Origin: Paenibacillus lautus NBRC 15380
Lineage (GTDB): Bacteria > Bacillota > Bacilli > Paenibacillales > Paenibacillaceae
Assembly: GCF_004000945.1 (NCBI RefSeq)
Contig: NZ_BIMF01000009.1
Span: forward strand, 1 to 64,000
DNA length: 64,000 nucleotides
Direction of reading: 5' to 3'
Positions 42,978 to 52,966 of the stretch are shown piece after piece. The notes beneath the pieces were generated by a model, which did not search any database, was not told where the DNA came from, and was given only the letters and a program-made list of their open reading frames with translations. Position numbers and translations under genes: made by a program. The number at the start of each line of letters is the position of its first letter. Positions within the stretch are counted from its first letter, which is position 1.

Positions 42978-43685
42978 ATGAATTCTGCTAAAACAGTACT
43001 GATCATTGAAGATGAACAGGATATCTCGCGCATTGTGAATGACTATTTGCGTGTTCAGGGATTCAGCACGTTCATCACGGAGAATGCCGGCGACGGATTG
43101 CAGGCAGTCCGCCACCGGCAGCCGGATTTTATCATTCTCGATCTGACATTGCCTGATGCCGACGGAATTGAAGTGTGCCGCAAGCTCCGCACATTGACGG
43201 CTGCGCCCATCCTTATTTTAAGCGCCCGCAGCAGCGACACGGACAAAGTCCTTGCCCTTGGTTTTGGTGCCGATGATTACATGACCAAGCCTTTCTCACT
43301 CAGTGAACTGGTCGCCCGGGTTCAGGCACATTTGCGCAGAATCGTGGATCCGAAGCTCCCGGTATCCCCACAGCAGCGATTGCAATTCGGCGCCCTTTCG
43401 ATTGATAAAAATGCCCGTAAGGTCATGGCCGGACAGCTGGAAATTTCTTTATCCGCCAAAGAATTTGATTTGCTGTACTTTTTGGCTTCCAACCCTAATC
43501 AGGTGTTTACCAAATCGCAGCTGCTGGATCATGTATGGGGGTATTCGGCTTATGTCGAGGATAATACGATCACGGTCTACATTCGGCGCCTCCGTGAGAA
43601 ATTGGAACGAACCGAAATCAAATCCTCCTACATCAAAACGGTGTGGGGCGTCGGTTATAAATTCACTCCCGATGGAGATGAGTAG
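42978..43685 (+). CDS. OmpR-family response regulator
   Basis: 235 residues. The receiver domain (1-118) has the acidic pocket EDE at 11-13, phospho-acceptor D55 (IILDLTLPD) and K104 (YMTKPFS). The C-terminal winged helix (LSAKEFDLLYFLASNPNQVF, then DNTITVYIRRLREKL) binds DNA. It is followed after five bases by its histidine kinase and then by an ABC transporter, which it probably controls. The ATG at 42978 is used because the one four bases earlier leads to an immediate stop. Confidence 0.95.
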   Translation: MNSAKTVLIIEDEQDISRIVNDYLRVQGFSTFITENAGDGLQAVRHRQPDFIILDLTLPDADGIEVCRKLRTLTAAPILILSARSSDTDKVLALGFGADDYMTKPFSLSELVARVQAHLRRIVDPKLPVSPQQRLQFGALSIDKNARKVMAGQLEISLSAKEFDLLYFLASNPNQVFTKSQLLDHVWGYSAYVEDNTITVYIRRLREKLERTEIKSSYIKTVWGVGYKFTPDGDE

Positions 43686-43690
43686 CACCT

Positions 43691-45142
43691 ATGGACTGGA
43701 AAACTTGGTATTCAAAACGACGCTGGGCTGCTGGTCTATCCATCATCGCGATCCTACTCTCTGTCGTCTGGCTCACTCTTATTAGCTCCTCAAACCAGCC
43801 GGCTCTGTCAACAATCATGAAGCAAATTCGCGTGCTGACGAATCCGATCGTCCATACCCTGGAAAATGAGCATGCGGAATTGCTGCTGTCCGATGCCTCG
43901 AACCGGCGGCAATTAACCGACTGGATTCAAGAGTCGCGGGTCGGTCTCAAGGTTGTGCTTCCTGATGGAACGGTTACATATGATAGCGAAAATTCATCGA
44001 AACAACGAATCCATCCACGCTTCGAACTGGACTATACGCTTCGTATTTCCGATAGCGAACCGCCCCGCTATCATCTCGCCTTTCCTCTGCGCGATGCCGG
44101 CACGCAAGACTTGGTGGGTTACGCTCAATTTGCAGTCCCGGCTTCTGCCTTGGTCGAAGTGATGCCATCTTCCGACTCGTTTCGCTTTGTGCCATGGATC
44201 ATGCTCTCTCTGGCCCTTTTGACGCTGCTTTATTTATTCTTCTCCATCGGACGCCGTGTGCAGTATGACCTGGTGCAGCCTGTTGCCGGGCTTAAGCCCT
44301 ATACGGAAGCCATATTGAAGGGCGATTACGAGCAGCGTGCCGAATGGACAAGCGGCAACGAGGTTGGGGAGCTTTATGCCGTATTCGATCTCATGCGTGA
44401 AGAGATCCGTCATTTACATATGCAGCAAGCTGCGCACAACCAATCGCATAAAGAACTCATATCCAATCTGTCTCATGACTTAAAAACTCCACTGGCGACA
44501 ATCAAAGCATATATTGAAGCGATTCGGGAAGGGATTTGTCCCGATCTGCCAAGTGCGATGACTTATCTTGAAGTCGTGCACGCAAATACGAGCAAGATGG
44601 CCGTGCTCGTTGACGATTTGCTGCTGCACGCGCTGCGTGATCTGGAACAGATTGCTGTACATCCGATCGATCAATACAGCGCTCCAACGCTGGAGCCTAT
44701 CTTTAGGGCATTGAGCCATTACATACGAACGATGGGCGTGCGCTGCGAAGAGCCTACTGCAATTCCTAACTTACTTGTCCGTTTCGATGCTGTACGGATC
44801 GAGCAGGTCATTGCCAATCTGGTCACAAACGCACTGAAGCATACGGAACCCGGGGATACGATTCGTCTCGCTGTTGAAGAACAAACGGAAACATCCTGCT
44901 TACACATCATCGTCTCCGATACAGGCAGCGGGATATCCCCGCAGGATATGCCTTTTATTTTTGAACGGTACTACCAGGGTAACGTTTCACAACGAACTGC
45001 CGGCCAATTGACCGAGCGCCAAGGGGTCGGACTTGGTTTGTCGATTTGCAAATATATCATGGAGGCGCATGGCGGCGCGATCTCTTTTCACAGCCAACAG
45101 CAGCAGGGAACGACCTTCTGCTTAACTCTGCCTCTCAGCTGA
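43691..45142 (+). CDS. Sensor histidine kinase
   Basis: 483 residues. Two membrane helices (about 14-32 and 168-185) flank an extracytoplasmic sensor of about 135 residues. HAMP-like linker, then H-box SHDLKTPL with H262, N-box NLVTNALKH, G1 SDTGSGI, F-box PFIFERYY and G2 GVGLGL. The large extracellular sensor separates it from the intramembrane-sensing BceS type, so a direct external signal is more likely. It phosphorylates the adjacent response regulator. Confidence 0.95.
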   Translation: MDWKTWYSKRRWAAGLSIIAILLSVVWLTLISSSNQPALSTIMKQIRVLTNPIVHTLENEHAELLLSDASNRRQLTDWIQESRVGLKVVLPDGTVTYDSENSSKQRIHPRFELDYTLRISDSEPPRYHLAFPLRDAGTQDLVGYAQFAVPASALVEVMPSSDSFRFVPWIMLSLALLTLLYLFFSIGRRVQYDLVQPVAGLKPYTEAILKGDYEQRAEWTSGNEVGELYAVFDLMREEIRHLHMQQAAHNQSHKELISNLSHDLKTPLATIKAYIEAIREGICPDLPSAMTYLEVVHANTSKMAVLVDDLLLHALRDLEQIAVHPIDQYSAPTLEPIFRALSHYIRTMGVRCEEPTAIPNLLVRFDAVRIEQVIANLVTNALKHTEPGDTIRLAVEEQTETSCLHIIVSDTGSGISPQDMPFIFERYYQGNVSQRTAGQLTERQGVGLGLSICKYIMEAHGGAISFHSQQQQGTTFCLTLPLS

Positions 45143-45238
45143 CTCCTGTCATACTTTATTTATAATTTGATAACAAATGTGCAAGATTCGTCCTCTATAC
45201 TTTGATGGCAGTGGGAGATAAAGAGAGGAGATCATATT

Positions 45239-46003
45239 ATGCTTTCAAGCAAAACCGTTATGCTCCAAGCTGGTCATTTATGCAAAACCTACACCACCGG
45301 CAAGGAACAATTTCATGCCATCCGCAATGTCGATCTGTCCATATATGAAGGAGACTTTACCGTCATCATGGGCGATTCCGGGTCGGGTAAGTCCACCTTG
45401 CTGTACTTGCTCAGCGGACTTGATGAAGTAACCACCGGAGAAGTCATTTTGCAGGGACAGCGCCTGGACCAATTTTCAGCCAAGGAGCTTGCACGTTTTC
45501 GGGCAAATCGGATCGGCTTTATCTATCAAAACAGCAACCTTGTACCGGATCTGTCGCTGTTCGATAACATTGCCCTCCCTGGATATATCGCTAATCAGGA
45601 CAAGGAACAAGTACGGCAAAGGGCCCATGAGTTGATGGTTAATCTGTCCCTTGATAAACAGAGCAGCCGGCTGCCTTCCCAAGTATCCGGAGGTCAGCAG
45701 CAGCGGGCGGCCATCGCAAGGGCGCTCATCAATAACCCGGACATCATCTTCGCCGATGAACCTACCGGCAGCCTGAACTATGAACAAGGCGTTACGGTGC
45801 TTGATATATTGAGCCGGATGCATGCGGATGGTCAATCGATTGTCATGGTCACCCACGACATGAAGGCAGCCTGCCGCGGCAATCGCCTCATCTACATTCG
45901 CGACGGCAAGATCGGCGGCACGCTGGATATGGGGCCCTATACGCCGGAACAAGCGTCCGAACGGGAAGCGATGATCTTTGCTTATGTCACCGGGAGGAGG
46001 TAG
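45239..46003 (+). CDS. ABC transporter ATPase (MacB/LolD type)
   Basis: 254 residues. Walker A GDSGSGKS at 45-52, Q-loop YQNSN, signature VSGGQQQRAAIARAL, Walker B DIIFADEPTGSLN and H-loop MVTHD. The LPSQVSGGQQQR form is typical of MacB/LolD/BceA ATPases that work mechanically with FtsX-type permeases. It lies six bases before its permease. GAGAGGAG precedes the ATG. The likely role is export or relief of a cell-envelope compound under control of the two-component system. Confidence 0.95.
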   Translation: MLSSKTVMLQAGHLCKTYTTGKEQFHAIRNVDLSIYEGDFTVIMGDSGSGKSTLLYLLSGLDEVTTGEVILQGQRLDQFSAKELARFRANRIGFIYQNSNLVPDLSLFDNIALPGYIANQDKEQVRQRAHELMVNLSLDKQSSRLPSQVSGGQQQRAAIARALINNPDIIFADEPTGSLNYEQGVTVLDILSRMHADGQSIVMVTHDMKAACRGNRLIYIRDGKIGGTLDMGPYTPEQASEREAMIFAYVTGRR

Positions 46004-46009
46004 TCAGAG

Positions 46010-48391
46010 ATGCGATCTATATTGGTACTGTGCTGGGGCAACCTGCGCAAAAGAAAAATGCAAAACACGCTGATTGCATTGCTTATTGCCTTATCCGCTC
46101 TATTAGTCAGCACCGCATTCACGGTCTTGATGAATACGGAAAATGTATTCAACGATCGCCATACGGCTGCTCAGGGTGCCCATGAAGTCATAAACATGAC
46201 CCGCGGGCTGCATGACGAACAGATGGTAGCCGACTGGTGGTCCAGCCAAGAAGGCGTAACCGCCTCCAGCTTAATCCCTTACAAGCCGTGGACGGGACTT
46301 GTCTTTAACGGGGAAGAGTTGCCCAATCTTTATCTGTATATGATCAATACCCCTCCGATGCCGCATGGGGTCAACAATCCTCTCCCCGGTTCAGGCCCTG
46401 AGCATCTGACCGTTCCGGAAGCCGGCGAGATCTGGATCCCCACCTCGCTTGCCTACAAATACGACATGCACATCGGCGATGAATTGATGTTCACCTCAGG
46501 GGCGGTACCCGTACCATTCACGATCGGCGCCATTGTCATCGACATATCCCATGGCGGTCCTTTCTCGACCACGGCCCGCATATGGATGAACGAAGCCGAC
46601 TATCGGTCAACCATGGGCAGCTTGGATACGCCGGAACACTACATGTTGTCGCTTCGCTATGCACATCCCGAACAAAGCGGGCAATACTGGCAGCGCTTTG
46701 AGCAGGCGCTCGGATCGCCGTTTTTGGAGGAACGCGTTTCGTTTGCCGAACTGTCGGCCTTTTACTTTATCATGAACAAGGTGATCGGCTTTGTAATGAG
46801 TTTCCTCGGGCTGGTCATGATCCTTGTCGCCTTGCTTACGATCGGCTTTACGATCACGGACACGATCCTTGCCAATTACCGCACGATCGGCATTCTCAAA
46901 TCAATTGGCATGACCTCCGAACGAATCATCGGCACTTATATGCTGCAGTACGGGTTCATGGCGGTTATCGCCTTGGTACCCGCTCTGATTGCAAGCCGCC
47001 TCCTTTCAGATGTCATCATCCAGAATTCCCTGTCTTTCCTCAAATCCGACACAGCAACTGTTCCCGTTCAAGCGGCAGACGTTGCCATCTGGACTGGCTT
47101 CGGCCTGTTGCTCATCATTCTTCTATACGTCCTTCTGTATGCTGCCAAGACACGCCATATCGAGCCCATTCAAGCGATCCGTTACGGGATGTCGGAGTCT
47201 TCGCACAGCCGTACCCATCAGCATGGTGGCCGCATAAGACTGCTGGATCGCTGGTCCGTACCCACGGTTATCGGCTGGAAGCATGTGAGCGGCAACAAAA
47301 AAAGCGCAGCACTGATCTTTCTGCTAATGAGCATCACGGTGGCTGTTCTCGTCTTTGGCGCCGTGCTGGTAACCAGTGTCTATCGGATTAGTGAAACGTC
47401 GGCCCAGTGGGGTTATGACGATGCGGATATCGCCATTATGGTTATCCATGCGGAAGGTATGGATCGGGCAGAATTGCAAACCTATATCCAAAACGACCCT
47501 CGGGTTCTCAGTCTGAACTGGTCCGGGTCAGCCACCGGCGTCATCGCGGATGTCGAAGGGGATAGCGATCATCAACAGACGTTTAGCCTCCCTTTGACGG
47601 TCGTGGAAGGCAGCATGGACGAGATGGGATTTGCCTCGCTTGCGGGCCGCAATCCTGCACTGCCTAATGAAGTTTCTATCGGAATCAATATTGCGCGTAA
47701 ATTGCAAAAAGATATCGGCGACGTACTCACGATCTACATTGAAGGAAAACCACATCAATTGCTGATTACCGGCACCTTTCAGTCCATTTCCAATATGTCG
47801 AACGTCGCCAGGGTCACCTCGGACCTTGTGGAGCAGCTAAATCCGGACGCCGGGTTTATTCAACTGAAGAGCAAAACCGATAGCGATGCGCTTGTGGAGC
47901 AGCTTAACGAACGTTACGGCCCCTCCATCCAAGCGCTGAAGCAGGAAGTGCTGCTTGATTCCGTATTCAAAGAAGCTGCAGCGGTTTTGCTCATTCCGAT
48001 GAGCATGCTCGCCCTTCTGTTCATGACTGTCACTTGTCTTATTGTTTATACGACTTGCCGTTTGCACATACGGAAGGAAACAAAAACATACGGCATCTAC
48101 GCCTCGCTCGGCCTGACCGCAACCGACATCCGTCGCGCTCTGACAAGCGGCATCGCCGGACTTGCAGCCCTCGGAGCATTTGTTGGCATCGCTTGCAGCG
48201 TCTACGCATTGCCGGCCGTGCTGCGCAGTCTGCTCTCTACCTACGGGATTGTCAAGCTGCCGCTCATCATGGAATGGCCGCTGGCCATTGGCCTGGCTCT
48301 AATCGCGTTTGTTATCGCCGTCAGCGGCTGCTGGCTGGCTTCGCGAATCCTCCGCCGCACCTCCCTTCGTGTGCTGGTAATGGATTCATGA
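46010..48391 (+). CDS. FtsX-family ABC permease, large
   Basis: 793 residues. An N-terminal helix (about 15-40) is followed by a long extracytoplasmic domain (45-245), three helices near 255-375 with an FtsX core, a further helix near 430, a second extracytoplasmic domain, and a final FtsX triplet near 665-785. The two FtsX cores mark it as the duplicated MacB-like type. It is co-encoded with the ATPase six bases upstream. GGGAGGAGG precedes the ATG. Confidence 0.93.
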   Translation: MRSILVLCWGNLRKRKMQNTLIALLIALSALLVSTAFTVLMNTENVFNDRHTAAQGAHEVINMTRGLHDEQMVADWWSSQEGVTASSLIPYKPWTGLVFNGEELPNLYLYMINTPPMPHGVNNPLPGSGPEHLTVPEAGEIWIPTSLAYKYDMHIGDELMFTSGAVPVPFTIGAIVIDISHGGPFSTTARIWMNEADYRSTMGSLDTPEHYMLSLRYAHPEQSGQYWQRFEQALGSPFLEERVSFAELSAFYFIMNKVIGFVMSFLGLVMILVALLTIGFTITDTILANYRTIGILKSIGMTSERIIGTYMLQYGFMAVIALVPALIASRLLSDVIIQNSLSFLKSDTATVPVQAADVAIWTGFGLLLIILLYVLLYAAKTRHIEPIQAIRYGMSESSHSRTHQHGGRIRLLDRWSVPTVIGWKHVSGNKKSAALIFLLMSITVAVLVFGAVLVTSVYRISETSAQWGYDDADIAIMVIHAEGMDRAELQTYIQNDPRVLSLNWSGSATGVIADVEGDSDHQQTFSLPLTVVEGSMDEMGFASLAGRNPALPNEVSIGINIARKLQKDIGDVLTIYIEGKPHQLLITGTFQSISNMSNVARVTSDLVEQLNPDAGFIQLKSKTDSDALVEQLNERYGPSIQALKQEVLLDSVFKEAAAVLLIPMSMLALLFMTVTCLIVYTTCRLHIRKETKTYGIYASLGLTATDIRRALTSGIAGLAALGAFVGIACSVYALPAVLRSLLSTYGIVKLPLIMEWPLAIGLALIAFVIAVSGCWLASRILRRTSLRVLVMDS

Positions 48392-48406
48392 GGACAGTCT
48401 GTGAGC

Positions 48407-48443
48407 AAAAGATGACCTCCGAATTTCGGAGGTCATCTTTTTT
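48407..48443. terminator. Terminator of the two-component/ABC operon
   Basis: GATGACCTCCGAA pairs with TTTCGGAGGTCATC and is followed by six T. The flanking A-run allows it to work in both directions; the short ORF at 48477 converges on it. Confidence 0.92.
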
Positions 48444-48476
48444 ACTTCTTGCCTTAGTATCTTAATGTTGTTTCTC

Positions 48477-48785
48477 TTATTTTAATTCACATCGTATTTG
48501 TTCTTTCCACTTGATGATATTTGCGATGGCGTTTGTTTCACCGCCCAAGTAAATATCTTCTATGGTCATTGACCAAAATTTGGATTTTCGTTTTCTTTCG
48601 TTATTCGGAAGAGGGTTTGTTATTTTACCAACCTTGGTTACTAACTCTCGATTTTTCTTGAGTATATAGGCGGTATCCCAATCATGATCATAACCATCCG
48701 TAAATAAATCAACCAGCAATCGGTAACCTTTTGCCCCCTTATTCCCCGGACACCTTGAAATCCAAACAGAAAATCTTCTTGTCAC
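48477..48785 (-). CDS. Small hypothetical ORF, possible gene remnant
   Basis: 102 codons from GTG 48785, AT-rich compared with its neighbours, with no ribosome site. The frame extends only five codons further upstream to a stop inside the -10 of the neighbouring promoter. The product is basic in the middle (NERKRKSKFW) and shows no motif I recognise. The start overlaps the -35 of the Zur-controlled promoter, so this may be the 3' remnant of a gene cut off there, or a chance frame. Low confidence. Confidence 0.3.
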   Translation of the reverse strand: MTRRFSVWISRCPGNKGAKGYRLLVDLFTDGYDHDWDTAYILKKNRELVTKVGKITNPLPNNERKRKSKFWSMTIEDIYLGGETNAIANIIKWKEQIRCELK

Positions 48786-48831
48786 AACAGGATCATTAAG
48801 TTATTATGTAAATCGTAATATTTACGAATAA
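48779..48831 (+). promoter_or_regulatory. Promoter with Zur box for the Nik/Cnt-type importer
   Basis: TTGTCA (48779-48784) and TATTAT (48802-48807) are 17 bp apart. The sequence at 48809-48831 contains AAATCGTAATATTTACGA, matching the Zur consensus AAATCGTAATNATTACGATTT except for a few positions in the right arm. It covers the expected transcription start. Confidence 0.85.
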
Positions 48832-48846
48832 GGGAGAGGTCATCAT

Positions 48847-50376
48847 ATGTACATAAGAAATCACTTTCTGAAGCTTGGCATGCTATTGGTATGCATCAGT
48901 TTGATCAGCGCTTGCGCCCAGCCCTCGCAACGTGCCGAGGAGAAAAAGCATATTCATTTTCTCTATAATTTCTCAACGAAGTCTTTAGATCCTCATGTTG
49001 ATTCAAGTTATGTTCCGCTGCGGGCGGGGATAACGGAAACGCTGGTTCGCCTGGATGAAGAGAATCTATCCATCGCGCCTTGGCTGGCGGAAAGCTGGAA
49101 AGGTGAAGATGGTCAGCACTGGACGATTAAATTACGGGAGAATATTACGTTCCATAACGGCAATGTAATGGATGCTGAAGCGGTGAAGGCTTCCCTTGAA
49201 CGGGCATTAAAAGAGAGTGTAGCTATTCAGAATGCACTCAAAATCGAAAAGATTGAAGCGGACGGTTACACACTGCAAATCACAACGAAGCAGCCGTTTC
49301 CCGAGTTTGTCTCTGAGCTTGTTAATCCTAATGTATCCATTATTGATGTAACGGAAGAAGACATGATAAACCGTCCTGTAGGAACCGGCCCTTTCGCATT
49401 AAAGTCGTTCTCGCCGGGGAGCAAGCTGGAGCTTGAGCGCTATGACGACTATTGGGACGGGGCTTCCAACCTTGATTCCGTGACGTTTGCCTTTAACGAG
49501 GATGCCAATGCCCGTTCGCTAGCGCTCCAATCCGGTCAGGTGGATATCGTGTATCGCCCGGAAACAGAAAGCTTAGAATCATTGCAAGCACAGGGTGGAA
49601 TTAAAGTGGAATCGACTGCGACATTCCGCGTGCATCAAATGACCATGAATATGGAACGTGAAAGTTTACAGGACGTTCATGTACGCCGCGCGGTGGATGC
49701 CTTGATTGATCGGCAGAAGATTGTGGATACCATTCTGTTAGGCTACGCTGAACCCGCTATCGGTCCATTTTTACCTTCATTGCCCTTTGCCCCCACTTAC
49801 GAACAGAGCAAAACGGGTGCAGACATCGCTGTGAAGCACTTGGAGAAAGCGGGATATTCACAGGTGAACGGGAAAATGCAAAAAGACGGTAAACCGCTGA
49901 CCTTCGCCTTATTGACCTATAGTGCAAGAGCGGACTTGCCTTTAATCGCTCAAGTTTTTCAGTCGGACGCCAAACAAATCGGAATCGACGTTGAGATTCG
50001 CCAGATCGATATCCCCGAGGAGTATATGGCTTCTAACCGCGATTGGGATCTCGCTACGTACAGTAATCTAACGGCCCCGCGCGGAGACGCCGGTTATTAC
50101 TTAAATGCAACGTATCACCCTACGGGCGCCCTCAACTTTTCCGGTGCTCAAAGTCCTGAACTGACGGCCATTATTGACCAACTCAATCAAACCGTTAACC
50201 AAGATGAACGTGCTTCACTTTCGGAACAAGCCGCTGATTACGTTCACAACAACATGATTAACTCGTTCGTTCTGCATCCTTCGACCATTGTTGCCTATAA
50301 CGAACACAAAGTGAAAAACTGGCTGACTACCCGAAGTGAATATTACATGATTACAAACCGGTTGGATGTGAATTAA
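48847..50376 (+). CDS. Nik/Opp/Cnt-type substrate-binding lipoprotein
   Basis: 509 residues. Lipobox LISAC gives a lipidated cysteine at 23. Family 5 binding-protein hallmarks are ETLVRLDEENLSIAPWLAESW, WTIKLRENITFHNGNVMDAE and RPVGTGPFALKSF. Members bind peptides, nickel complexes or metallophore-metal complexes. WDLATYSNLTAPRGD near 395 lies where nickel and metallophore binders hold ligand-contacting residues (inference). The Zur box 20-40 bp upstream argues for zinc or a zincophore complex. First gene of a tightly packed five-gene operon; GGGAGAGG precedes the ATG. Confidence 0.92.
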   Translation: MYIRNHFLKLGMLLVCISLISACAQPSQRAEEKKHIHFLYNFSTKSLDPHVDSSYVPLRAGITETLVRLDEENLSIAPWLAESWKGEDGQHWTIKLRENITFHNGNVMDAEAVKASLERALKESVAIQNALKIEKIEADGYTLQITTKQPFPEFVSELVNPNVSIIDVTEEDMINRPVGTGPFALKSFSPGSKLELERYDDYWDGASNLDSVTFAFNEDANARSLALQSGQVDIVYRPETESLESLQAQGGIKVESTATFRVHQMTMNMERESLQDVHVRRAVDALIDRQKIVDTILLGYAEPAIGPFLPSLPFAPTYEQSKTGADIAVKHLEKAGYSQVNGKMQKDGKPLTFALLTYSARADLPLIAQVFQSDAKQIGIDVEIRQIDIPEEYMASNRDWDLATYSNLTAPRGDAGYYLNATYHPTGALNFSGAQSPELTAIIDQLNQTVNQDERASLSEQAADYVHNNMINSFVLHPSTIVAYNEHKVKNWLTTRSEYYMITNRLDVN

Positions 50377-51324
50377 ATGCTCCGAATCCTTACTCGTAAA
50401 TTCGCGGAAGTCTTATTTTTTTTGTTATTTATTACGTTTATCAGCTTCTTATTCATTCGACTTGCCCCTGGCGATCCGGTCTTAACCATTTTGAACGTGG
50501 ATGAATTATCCGTAAGTCAGGAGCAGGTAGAGGCCCTAAGAGATGAAATGGGATTCAATAAGCCGCTGCTTGTCCAATATGGACTTTGGCTGGTTAAATT
50601 TGTTCAGCTTGATTTCGGCAGCTCTTATATCACGGGTCAACCCGTCATGGACGTCATATTAACGGGGCTGCCGGCTACACTCGAATTAGCGGTCGGTGCG
50701 TTGATCGTTATGCTGGTCGTATCCATCCCGCTCGGATCGCTGTCCGCCCTTTATCGGAATAGCTGGATAGATCAATTGAGCAGAATCCTATCCATTCTTG
50801 GAGCCGCCGTACCAAGTTTTTGGCTTGGCTTTATTTTTATCGATTTATTCGGTGTGCGCCTGAACTGGCTGCCCATTATGGGAAGAGACGGATGGATTAC
50901 CCTGGTCTTGCCGTCATTGACGCTTGGTTTGGCGATTTCCAGTGTATATGTTCGTTTACTCCGCTCCAGCTTGCTTGATTCGCTTAGCCAGGAATTTATC
51001 CGTGCCGCGAGAGCGCGAGGTCTGTCGGAGAGGAGAATTTTTTTTGTGCATGCCTTCAGGCACAGCCTCCCTCCTGTCATTACCTTTTTCGGCGTCAGTT
51101 TAGGAAGCTTGATCGGCGGGGTGTTGGTCATTGAAGTTCTATTTGCGTACCCAGGGGTAGGAAAGCTTGTCGTGGATGCCATACGCCAACGCGACTATCC
51201 CCTTATCCAGGGCTACATTTTAATGATGGCCGTTATTGTTTTTATGGTAAACACAGGCGTGGATTTATCTTACCGGTATTTAAACCCTGAAATGAAGCTC
51301 AAAGAAAGGGGGATCCATGGATGA
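50377..51324 (+). CDS. Importer permease (NikB/DppB/CntB-like)
   Basis: 315 residues, six membrane helices, with the DppB-type opening (LFIRLAPGDPVLTILN), FDFGSSYI-like LDFGSSYITGQPV, and the permease loop FIRAARARGLSERRIFFVHAFRHSL. It begins one base after the SBP stop. It pairs with the next gene's product as the membrane channel. Confidence 0.95.
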   Translation: MLRILTRKFAEVLFFLLFITFISFLFIRLAPGDPVLTILNVDELSVSQEQVEALRDEMGFNKPLLVQYGLWLVKFVQLDFGSSYITGQPVMDVILTGLPATLELAVGALIVMLVVSIPLGSLSALYRNSWIDQLSRILSILGAAVPSFWLGFIFIDLFGVRLNWLPIMGRDGWITLVLPSLTLGLAISSVYVRLLRSSLLDSLSQEFIRAARARGLSERRIFFVHAFRHSLPPVITFFGVSLGSLIGGVLVIEVLFAYPGVGKLVVDAIRQRDYPLIQGYILMMAVIVFMVNTGVDLSYRYLNPEMKLKERGIHG

Positions 51325-52169
51325 AGGGCATGTCTTCACCATTGCCAAAGATAAAAAAGCCGGGCTGGCAAGGGATCCTCGCACTGGTTAGCCTGTTTCT
51401 TGTTTTATTGGTTATCGTTTACGCATTTATTTTTTTAAAACATGATCCAACATTAACAAACCTGGATCATCGCCTTCAAGGATCGAGTCTTCAGCATCCG
51501 CTCGGAACAGACCAGCTCGGTCGGGATGTTCTTACCAGGCTTTTACTGGGAGGACAACAAACGATGGGTTTCAGCTTACTGGCTTTGTTGGTTTCTCTCG
51601 TGATTGGAGTCCCGTTTGGTCTTATTTCAGGATTTAAACGAGGGGTCGTGGACCGTATTTTCATGCGTATTGCCGATGGATTTCTATCTTTCCCCGATAC
51701 GATTGTCGCGATTGTTCTGAGCGGATTGCTTGGAGCCGGGATCAGCAACCTTGTGCTTGCCATTGTGATAGTAAAATGGGTCAGTTATGCCCGGCTTGTT
51801 CGCAGCACAGTATTATCGGAGTCCCAAAAAGATTACGTTCTGATTGCTCGAACCAATGGTTTATCTTCGGGCAAAATCATGCGCAAGCATTTATTTCCTC
51901 ATATCGTGGGGCATGTTCTTGTACTTGCAAGCCTTGACCTTGGAAAGATTATCCTGCTCATTTCCGCCTTTTCATACATTGGGCTCGGGGCTCAGCCTCC
52001 CACTCCGGAATGGGGAGCCATGCTCAACGACTCCCGGCCCTATTTTCAGTCCAAGCCTGAATTAATGATATATCCCGGTTTATCCATTGTATTCGCTGTA
52101 CTGCTAACGAATATGCTGGGGGATTATTTACGTGACCATTTTGATGTAAGAAAAGAGGTGCGGTCATGA
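51321..52169 (+). CDS. Importer permease (NikC/DppC/CntC-like)
   Basis: 282 residues, six helices, with the family HPLGTDQLGRDVLTRLLLGG block near residue 55, permease loop DYVLIARTNGLSSGKIMRKHLFPHI and SYIGLGAQPPTPEWGAML near 220. It overlaps the neighbouring genes on both sides by four bases, indicating coupled translation. Confidence 0.95.
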   Translation: MKGMSSPLPKIKKPGWQGILALVSLFLVLLVIVYAFIFLKHDPTLTNLDHRLQGSSLQHPLGTDQLGRDVLTRLLLGGQQTMGFSLLALLVSLVIGVPFGLISGFKRGVVDRIFMRIADGFLSFPDTIVAIVLSGLLGAGISNLVLAIVIVKWVSYARLVRSTVLSESQKDYVLIARTNGLSSGKIMRKHLFPHIVGHVLVLASLDLGKIILLISAFSYIGLGAQPPTPEWGAMLNDSRPYFQSKPELMIYPGLSIVFAVLLTNMLGDYLRDHFDVRKEVRS

Positions 52170-52966
52170 TGCTGTCAGTCGAGCAAGTTTCCATAAGCAG
52201 CAAAGACAAGAAGATTATCGATAACGTAACACTCTCCATCCGTGAAGGTGAATGGTACGCATTGGTTGGACAAAGCGGCAGTGGAAAGTCCTTGCTTTCC
52301 CTGGCAATCGGTCAAATGCTCCCGCCTAATTTGCGGGTCGAAGGGAACATATACTATAAGGAACTCAATCTTTTGTCTTTATCGCCTAAACAAATGAGAA
52401 CCGTTCGCGGCTCGAAACTAGCCTATATTTTTCAAGATTACCAGGGTTCATTTACACCCTTCAGGACGATTGGCCAGCATTTTGAAGAATACCAGAAAGC
52501 ACACGGTATCTCTGATTCCAAAACTCGGCGGCTCAGCGCATTTGCTGCACTAGATTCCGTTGGGTTAGACGAATCCCTGTATCATCGGTATCCGTTTCAA
52601 TTAAGTGGAGGGCAGCTTCAACGGGTCTCCATTGCTATGGCACTTCTGCTATCGCCGGATTTATTAATTGCCGATGAAATCACCACGGCGCTGGACAGTG
52701 TCTCTGGCCATAAGATTTTGGAACTCCTTGCAATGAAGCAAAAAGAGACAGGCTTTGCCATTCTATTCATCACCCATGATTGGCGCCATGTCAAACGTTA
52801 TGCCAATCGTCTGGCTGTCATGAGGGAAGGCAAAATCGTTGAATCGGGTGAGAAAAATTTTGTTCTTGCGCATCCTCAGCATGAGTATACCCAGACATTG
52901 ATCCATGCGGCCCCAACGCTAAACCACATACTTTCATCGGGCGCTCGGGAGGCGGAGATTGTATGA
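52166..52966 (+). CDS. Importer ATPase 1 (NikD/DppD/CntD-like)
   Basis: 266 residues. Walker A GQSGSGKS at 35-42, Q-loop FQDYQGSF, signature LSGGQLQRVSIAMAL, Walker B LLIADEITTALD and H-loop FITHDW. It ends early, without the DppD-type iron-sulfur cysteine cluster, like the nickel and metallophore ATPases. It overlaps both neighbours by four bases. Confidence 0.94.
   Translation: MMLSVEQVSISSKDKKIIDNVTLSIREGEWYALVGQSGSGKSLLSLAIGQMLPPNLRVEGNIYYKELNLLSLSPKQMRTVRGSKLAYIFQDYQGSFTPFRTIGQHFEEYQKAHGISDSKTRRLSAFAALDSVGLDESLYHRYPFQLSGGQLQRVSIAMALLLSPDLLIADEITTALDSVSGHKILELLAMKQKETGFAILFITHDWRHVKRYANRLAVMREGKIVESGEKNFVLAHPQHEYTQTLIHAAPTLNHILSSGAREAEIV

Noticed and set aside
42978..48391. BceRS-BceAB-type bacitracin module
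   Set aside because: The kinase has a large extracytoplasmic sensor and the permease has two FtsX cores with different topology, so it fits a MacB-like system better.
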